Source: Denticeps clupeoides | Lineage: Eukaryota > Chordata > Actinopteri > Clupeiformes > Denticipitidae | Reading direction: 5' to 3' | Length of the DNA: 64,000 bases | NCBI RefSeq assembly: GCF_900700375.1 | Contig: NC_041709.1 | Span: 310,001-374,000, forward strand | In this document: positions 58,230 through 64,000 of the stretch, piece by piece | Position numbering within the stretch: position 1 is the first letter of the stretch | Layout of the letters: each line of letters starts with the position of its first letter | Made by a program: the position numbers and the translations under genes | The notes under the pieces: generated by a model | What the model was told of the DNA's origin: nothing | Database searches by the model: none | The model's input: the letters and a program-made list of their open reading frames with translations, nothing else

Positions 58230-58612
58230 CTGGGGACGGAGGTCCAGACGGCGGAGCAGCTCAGGGACACGGCGGTAGTAAGTGGGGACGCTGGGGACGG
58301 AGGTCCAGACGGCGGAGCAGCTCAGGGACACGGCGGTAGTAAGTGGGGACGCTGGGGACGGAGGTCCAGACGGCGGAGCAGCTCAGGGACACGGCGGTAG
58401 TAAGTGGGGACGCTGGGGACGGAGGTCCAGACGGCGGAGCAGCTCAGGGACACGGCGGTAGTAAGTGGGGACGCTGGGGACGGAGGTCCAGACGGCGGAG
58501 CAGCTCAGGGACACGGTGGTAGTAAGTGGGGACGCTGGGGACGGAGGTCCCTCCGGAGCAGCTCAGGGACACGGTGGTAGTAAGTGGGGACGCTGGGGAC
58601 GGAGGTCCCTCC
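58230..58612 (-). repeat. 61-base minisatellite derived from a SINE type 1 segment
   Basis: Units start (at CTGGGGACGG) at 58230, 58291, 58352, 58413, 58474, 58535 and 58593, the last partial. The unit contains AGCTCAGGGACACGGCGGTAGTAAGTGGGG, whose minus strand is the type 1 SINE internal block CCCACTTACTACC..CGTGTCCCTGAGC. The early units are identical and the last two carry GTGGTAG and a 3-base deletion. Confidence 0.9.
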
Positions 58613-58747
58613 CGCGCCCAAAGGTCAAAGGTTGTGTTGACCGTGCGCGTTCATGTTGAAGTTTGGCATTTTACCACGTGCAAGAGAAAATATAATAATA
58701 ATTATAAGTGATTGTAGTAGCTTATTACATTTCAGGACTGGTTATGG

Positions 58748-58781
<34 letters not shown>

Positions 58782-59072
58782 TAATGTTTAATGTAAATGT
58801 GTGTGTGTGTGTTTGAATGCTGTAATATAATGAAGAACTTGCCCGCTTGTTGGCAGTTGTGTTTTGTCGCTGGAAGTGCAGCCATGACTTGATTTTTAAT
58901 GTGTCTTTTGACAGGCTGCGGCAGAACCGGCCGTTCTGACCTACTTTCACCCCCTCGTCCAGAACCTCTTCAGAAGGACTCATCCTGATCCTGAATAACG
59001 TGGGTCAGGTTACATACAGTCACTCTAAAATGTATTATTGCAGACCAATAATACATAGAATAACAGCTGGGA
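58613..59072. other. Spacer with TG/TA microsatellites
   Basis: TA and TG runs occur at 58749-58779 and 58797-58812. No gene recognised. Confidence 0.6.
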
Positions 59073-59308
59073 AGTGAAAGTGATGTGATTGTCATTGTGA
59101 TGCACAGCACCGTGTGCAGAACGAAATGTGTCCTCTGTATTTAACCATCATGGTGACAGTGGGCTCCATGACAGGCACCCGGGGAGCAGTGTGTGGGGAC
59201 GGTGCTTTGCTCAGTGACACCTCAGTGGCACCTTGGCAGATCGGGATTCGAACCAGAAACCTTCTGATTACGGGGCCGCTTCCTTAACCGCTAGGCCACC
59301 ACTGTCCC
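59073..59308 (-). mobile_element. tRNA-derived SINE, type 2, full length
   Basis: The complete consensus order is present in reverse: tail (AGTGATGTGATTGTCATTGT), body (GTGTGGGGACGGTGCTTTGC), box B (GGGATTCGAACCAGAAACC) and box A head (TTAACCGCTAGGCCACCACT). Confidence 0.92.
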
Positions 59309-59382
59309 AACTCCTCCCACGAAGTCAACGTCAAAGAGACAGGAGACAAAGAACGTGTGGGAGCAAACGTCCAGGGATGTAA

Positions 59383-59501
59383 CGGGCGCCTGGCATGGCT
59401 GCCCACTGCTCACCAAGGTTAAAAGCAGAGGACACATTTCGTTCTGCACTGTGTGCTGTGCTGCAGGGTTTCACAATGACAATCACATCAGTTCCACTTT
59501 A
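59383..59501 (+). mobile_element. SINE type 2 fragment, inverted to the previous copy
   Basis: GCCTGGCATGGCTGCCCACT through GTGTGCTGTGCTGCAGGGTT to the CACTTT tail, in plus orientation. Confidence 0.82.
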
Positions 59502-59587
59502 ATAGTTACTGGATAAAACGACTGTCTTCTGCAAACCTCCTAAAACCACATATAATTAGAAATGTTCTTGCCAAATTTGATTAAATT

Positions 59588-59760
59588 AGATTCAACTTTA
59601 TTGTCATTCCACATGTACAAGTGCAGGACAACGACATGTAGTTTAGGTCCAACCAGAAGTGCAATAAGCAGCAAGTGCAGGATACAGTTCAAATAAGTTA
59701 TATATATATACATAAAGTGATATGTGCAGGAGTAGTTTGGAAGGTTTGTTGTGGGTAAAA
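59588..59760. repeat. Unclassified repeat fragment
   Basis: TTTATTGTCATTCCACATGT with AAGTGCAATAAGCAGCAAGT resembles the left part of the interrupted repeat at 12798. Family not assigned. Confidence 0.4.
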
Positions 59761-59890
59761 TGAAGTGGGATTTTAAGTGTTAACAGTTCCATGTGTTTTG
59801 AAGGGTGGAAAATAAATAAAAGTAGAATTGGACTTTATAAATAGTAGAAACGCAGCTGTTTCTGTTGCAGGTCATTGGTTGTTATCAGTA

Positions 59891-61060
59891 ATGATGATGT
59901 GGAGAGCCGTGGCAGTAGAGGTCCTTCTGCTGATGGGCATCTGGCAGGTCTCGTCCACAGGATCCAGACTTCAGCCCAAGCAGATCGGTAGGTCCAACTG
60001 TCCAGGTGAAATGTCCCCTGCGGAAGTAAAGCGGTCTGGTGTTCTCGCAGCCATCGTGGGCGGAGGCGTCGGGGGCGCGGCCGCCTCGCACTTCCTGAGG
60101 CGGGAGATGGGGCCGGACGTGAAGATCGACGTGTTCGAGGCCGCGGCGGTCGGGGGCCGCGTGGCCACGCAGGACGTCGGCGGGGATGGATTCGAGATGG
60201 GGGCGTGCATCATCCACCCGCTCAACCTGCGGATGAAGCAGCTGGTGGACGACATTGGTGAGGCCGGAATACGGTGACCGATATGACATGAACGCGGTGA
60301 CCGCCGCCTCTTCATTTCAGGCCTGAAAGCGCGAGCTGCGACGCCCTCCAAGATGGCCGTCTTCGATGGGAAAGGGCTCTCGTTCGAGGAGAGCGACTGG
60401 TTGGTGGTGAACTTCCTCCGCGTGCTGTGGCGATACGGCCTGAGCTACTTTCGAATGAACACGTGGATGGACGGCGTCATGGGCAAGTTCATGAGGTGCG
60501 TCTGTAGAGGACTCGGTCAGGACATGAAATGGTTTGGATCTGTTTAAATGTTCGTTTTACACCCAGGATTTACCAGTACCAGCAGGATGGCTATTCCTTC
60601 TCCAGTGTGGACAGTCTCCTACACGCCATGGGCGGGGACAGCTTTCTCGCCCTGGCCAATCAGACACTAGGGGAGGCCATGCTGGCTGAGGGCATCTCCC
60701 AGAGCTTCTTGGATGACTTGGTTGTGCCAGTCACCCGTGTGAACTATGGACAGTGTGCCCGCATCCCTGGCATCGTGGGTATGAGCCAGTCTAGCTGCCT
60801 TCCACATGAAACCTTTTCCACGCCTCCCTGGCTGATACCGCGGTTGGTGTGCAGGGGCAGTGGCCGTGGCGTGGGCTTCTTCTGGCCTCTGGGCTGTGGA
60901 GGGGGGCAACAAGAGGGTGTGCAGCGGGCTCCTGTACCACAGCAAGGCTCAGCTCATCCCTGCACGGGCCACCGCCATCACCTTAAAGAGGAGGCCCTCC
61001 AAGAATGGTACACGATGGTCACATTTGTCTCAGTCTTTTAAAACTTGATATTTACTTTTT

Positions 61061-61099
<39 letters not shown>

Positions 61100-61826
61100 C
61101 TTCCTTCCAATGTCGTTTAATGATCATTTATTACTGCTGTGCACCTCCTCTCCAGGCCCCACCTCTGACCAATATGAGGTGAAGTACATTGATCAGTCAG
61201 GCCCCGCCCAGTCTCTGTACGACATAGTCATTGTGGCCACGCCCCTGCACCAGGGAATGTCTGACATCGCCTTCATAGACTTCTCCCCACCAATCCCCGC
61301 CCACTTCCACGGCAGCTTCCACCGGACCGTATCCACGCTGGTCCACGGCCGCCTCAACGTCTCCTACCTGGGATCCAGTGAGAATCCAGCGGATTTCCGC
61401 TTCTCTGATGTCCTGACTACTGACCGCAAAGACCTGAGCTTCTACAGCCTGCACTCCCTGGACCCCGTCAGCATCCCGAGAGGCTACAGGAGACCCCCCG
61501 CCAGCGAGAAGAAGGTGTGGAAGCTCTTTTCACCTGACTCACTCACTGAAGACCAACTGAAGGAGATCTTCATTTCATGGGATGATGTGGCTGAGAACCG
61601 CTGGTTGGCGTACCCGTCCTACGTCACCCCCCACTACAAGTCACCCTCCTTCGTGCTGCACGACCACCTTTACTACCTGAACGCCATCGAGTGGTCCGCC
61701 AGCGCCATGGAAATGAGTGCCATCTCAGCCAAGAACCTGGCGCTGCTGGCCCACAACCGCTGGCATGGACAGGAGGCCAAAATCGACCAGGAGGACCTCC
61801 ACACCAGGCTGCGTGGAGAGCTGTAG
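59891..61826 (+). CDS. pcyox1: Prenylcysteine oxidase 1, tandem copy B
   Basis: A second intact gene of the same lysosomal FAD thioether oxidase family. Coding exons are 59891-59987, 60051-60257, 60321-60495, 60567-60778, 60855-61007 and 61156-61826, in phase, giving 504 residues. Four internal exons (207, 175, 212 and 153 bases) have exactly the lengths of their counterparts in copy A. The chosen ATG gives the signal peptide [32 protein letters not shown] acceptor-like string at 59870 suggests an untranslated first exon. The FAD motif is [16 protein letters not shown] (GGGVGG, about residues 36-41), followed by [20 protein letters not shown] and [14 protein letters not shown]. All introns have GT donors. 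Parts of the last exon are identical to copy A over 97 and 65 bases. Poly(A) signal AATAAA at 62272-62277. Confidence 0.94.
61061..61099. repeat. (TA)n(GA)n microsatellite
   Basis: TATATATA followed by GAGAGAGA in the last intron of pcyox1 copy B. Confidence 0.9.
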
Positions 61827-62860
61827 AGCGAGGAAGGAGGATCTGAGCCTACATCTCTATACTGCCAGCACTTACTTTCTACGAGTCGTTTGGGTTCCTT
61901 CACATATTTCGCTTCATATATTTCATTCATTTGACGCTTTTCTTTCTTGCAAGAGGTGGTTGATAAATAGTAGTAGTGACAATCAAACTCGTCAAACCGA
62001 GAGGGCCACACCTCTATAAATACATATAAATACATATACAAATACATATACAAATACATATATATGAGCCGCCGTGTGTTGCACGTGATCGCCGTGATGT
62101 GTAAATTGCACTAGTACTTCACCTCCTGTCCAATACATTTAGGTAAAACTTCACACGCCACTTCTACACTGATCTGCTTCATACGTCTGTCTGATCGTTG
62201 TTCTTGGGCTGATTTCTGCCTAATTTTTTATATGATTTGAAATGTTAATTGAACTTGTTGCTTAGATGTCCAATAAAAATTTTAAAACACTAAACACAGC
62301 ATTAATCAATTATACGTAATGAATATGTGATTCCATTTTAACTCAGGATAAATAACAAATGAGGAACCCGAGCTTCTAGATCTGTGGTTTTAAGATCCTT
62401 TAAGAAAATGTGCTGACTTTTAACAAAAAAATAAAGGAAATTTACATCAAATCAAATGAGAACGTTTCTGTCTATTCTACATAGTCAAATATCACACAGT
62501 GAAATCCACTTCAAACATGTTTTTGAGGAAATTATATATATATATACACACACACACACTTTAAATGAAAAATTTTGTTTTATTTTGTTCCTTAAGAAGA
62601 ACGGAGAACTAGAAAACTACAAGATTACCCTTGTGACAGACATTAAAAGCTTGGTTCATTTTTCTATTTAAAATTTTGAATTTTATTATACATAAATACA
62701 TATTTTACATAGTGACCTCAGTATAAACATTTGAAATGTTTCGGTGTGAATTCGACGTAACTTTATGCTGCTTGAAGAGCCATGATGACTCCATGTAATA
62801 AATTTGTGAATTTCCCCATTTAGAACACGAGTGATGTGACGTCACACCATGTCTCCAGAG
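61827..62860. other. pcyox1 copy B 3' UTR and spacer
   Basis: The UTR likely ends near 62290. The rest is AT-rich with TA/CA runs at 62534-62560. No other gene recognised. Confidence 0.45.
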
Positions 62861-62869
62861 TGACATCCA

Positions 62870-62945
62870 GTGGAGGGTTCTGGAAATGACATGAAAAGTC
62901 CTGAACGTTCCAGAACAAACCGAGTTCCAGTACATAAAGCTCGAC
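62870..62945 (+). promoter_or_regulatory. hsp30: Heat-shock promoter of the hsp30-like gene
   Basis: TGAACGTTCCAGAAC (62902-62916) is a perfect three-unit heat-shock element (nGAAn, nTTCn, nGAAn) for HSF1. An additional GTTCTGGAAA half lies at 62877-62886. A TATA-like CATAAA (62933-62938) sits about 55 bases before the start codon. Heat induction is therefore expected. Confidence 0.8.
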
Positions 62946-62989
62946 AGCCCAACCAGAAAGAGCCCTGATCAACGCTTCATTTGCTGAAG

Positions 62990-63586
62990 ATGCTGTGTCT
63001 TCACGGAGTTCAGCCTCCCCTCAGGCCACTCATGGACCTCCACTGGCCTGTACACGGTCTCCGGCCACACACCCGACCTCTGGCCTTTCAGAGAGGCCTT
63101 ATGTTGACCAGCCTGGAGCTGCTGGAGAAACTTCAGAAAGAGCTCCTCGAGGAACCTCTGGTGAGACCAGGAGCAGGGAGCATGAATCCAGCCTCTTGCA
63201 GAGTGGAGAAGATGGGAGAGGACGTTGCCCTGGTGTTGGACACTCCAGGCTTTTCCCCGGAGGAACTGAGTGTCAAGCAGGTGGGCCGCAAGCTGCAGGT
63301 GAGCGGGAAGTCGGAGCAGAAGCAGGAGGACGGGAAAGGCTCCTCCTCCTACAGGATCCAGGAGTTCAGACGGGAGTTTCATCTGCCTGAAGGAGTGAAT
63401 CCTGAGGAGGTGACCTGCTCCTTCGCTGACGGACAGCTGTCCATCAAGGCACCAATGAAGCCAGTAGCTGATGACCCGGAGAGGAACCTGCCCATCAACT
63501 GCAGTGGAGCTGTGAAGACCACCGAGAAAGAGCAGAGCTCAGAGCCACAGACATACACTTCTTCAGAACCAGCAGGCTGGAGTTGA
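62990..63586 (+). CDS. hsp30: Hsp30-like small heat-shock protein
   Basis: An ATP-independent small heat-shock chaperone that holds unfolding proteins, of the fish/amphibian Hsp30 class. It is a single intronless ORF of 198 residues. The ATG at 62990 gives MLCLHGVQPPLRPLMDLHWP, matching the Hsp30 N-terminus, and is the first ATG after the TATA-like box. A leucine-rich helix (SLELLEKLQKELLEEPL) precedes the alpha-crystallin domain at about residues 71-156. Its signatures are LDTPGFSPEELSVKQVGRKL, YRIQEFRREFHLPEGVNPEE and ADGQLSIKAP, the last followed by a short C-terminal tail containing LPINC as the IXI-like anchor. Poly(A) signal at 63675-63680. The heat-shock element upstream supports stress induction. 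Hsp30 genes often occur in clusters, but no second copy is seen within the window. Confidence 0.92.
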   Translation: MLCLHGVQPPLRPLMDLHWPVHGLRPHTRPLAFQRGLMLTSLELLEKLQKELLEEPLVRPGAGSMNPASCRVEKMGEDVALVLDTPGFSPEELSVKQVGRKLQVSGKSEQKQEDGKGSSSYRIQEFRREFHLPEGVNPEEVTCSFADGQLSIKAPMKPVADDPERNLPINCSGAVKTTEKEQSSEPQTYTSSEPAGWS

Positions 63587-63718
63587 TTTATTTAAATGCA
63601 ATTTTATCTTTCCACCCAAATTCTTGCACTTTTACATGAAATACAATGTTGAAAATGTTGAAAAATGTCTCCAAAATAAAGTTACTTTCATTTCAATGTA
63701 CAGAGTTGCTTTTCTTAT

Positions 63719-63908
63719 AATACATTTACAGCATTTACCAGACGCCCTTATCCAGAGCGACTTACAATCAGTAGTTACAGGGACAGTCCCCCCTGGAGAC
63801 ACTCAGGGTTAAGTGTCCTGCTCAGGGACACGATGGTAGTAAGTGGGACTTGAACCTGGGTCTCCTGGTTCACAGGCGAGTGTGTTACCCGCTAGGCTAC
63901 TACCACCC
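63719..63908 (-). mobile_element. tRNA-derived SINE, type 1, near full length
   Basis: Plus strand: tail TACATTTACAGCATTTACCA, block GACAGTCCCCCCTGGAGACA, box B region GACTTGAACCTGGGTCTCCT and head GCGAGTGTGTTACCCGCTAG. Confidence 0.92.
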
Positions 63909-64000
63909 AAGAAATCCACCTCTGATTCCAGTATGGACCCGAAACCGGTGACCACGGGGACATTCCTGGTGAGGTTTTTTATATATTGGTGGCTGCGGAG

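Noticed and set aside
63933-63968. Possible first exon, ATG...TTCCTG before GTGAGG, at the window edge
   Set aside because: Only 12 codons are visible. They match no family I recognise, and no second exon lies within the window.

Overview
The window is nuclear DNA from a bony fish, very probably a teleost. Genes are split by short GT-AG introns. Every protein matched by eye is a vertebrate family, and there is an intronless fish-type Hsp30. Two abundant tRNA-derived SINE families, L2-type LINEs and Tc1-like transposons fill introns and spacers. The species is not identified; the SINE types recall otomorph/clupeiform fish, but that is only an impression from memory.

Layout. 1-9.5 kb: gene-poor DNA beyond the 3' end of nkx6.1, with a few SINEs and GC-mixed unique blocks that could be regulatory. 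10.0-11.1 kb (-): nkx6.1, three exons, homeodomain intact. 14.5-16.6 kb (-): rpl17, six coding exons plus a non-coding TOP exon, with two SNORD58-like box C/D snoRNAs in its introns. 17.3-18.8 kb: L2 LINE. 20.5-39.9 kb (-): mfhas1 (LRR-ROC-COR protein), one very large first exon and a small last exon separated by a 16.5 kb intron full of repeats. 41.3-45.2 kb (-): eri1 exonuclease, seven coding exons. 46.6-50.5 kb (+): gmcl1, fourteen coding exons. 51.7-53.7 kb (-): fam136a, three exons. 54.1-56.6 kb and 59.9-61.8 kb (+): two tandem pcyox1 genes. 63.0-63.6 kb (+): hsp30-like small heat-shock gene with a heat-shock element.

Exon models were built by hand. Splice sites were read from the sequence and all reading-frame phases close. 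Predicted protein lengths are Nkx6.1 312, Rpl17 184, Mfhas1 969, Eri1 340, Gmcl1 502, Fam136a 138, Pcyox1 507 and 504, Hsp30 198. The genes do not form one pathway. As I recall human synteny, mfhas1-eri1 are neighbours on 8p23.1 and gmcl1/fam136a/pcyox1 lie together on 2p13.3, while nkx6.1 (4q21) and rpl17 (18q21) come from elsewhere, so the window joins several ancestral blocks.

The most notable items are: two independent tandem arrays (35.9-37.1 kb and 58.2-58.6 kb) grown from the same segment of one SINE family; a SINE abutting the mfhas1 splice donor and a LINE abutting its splice acceptor; an apparent loss of the Walker A lysine in Mfhas1; a probable GC-AG intron in one pcyox1 copy; gene-conversion-like identity between the pcyox1 copies; and isolated CTCF-like and RFX X-box sites. 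I found no convincing wholly new system, no CRISPR array and no retrovirus-like element.
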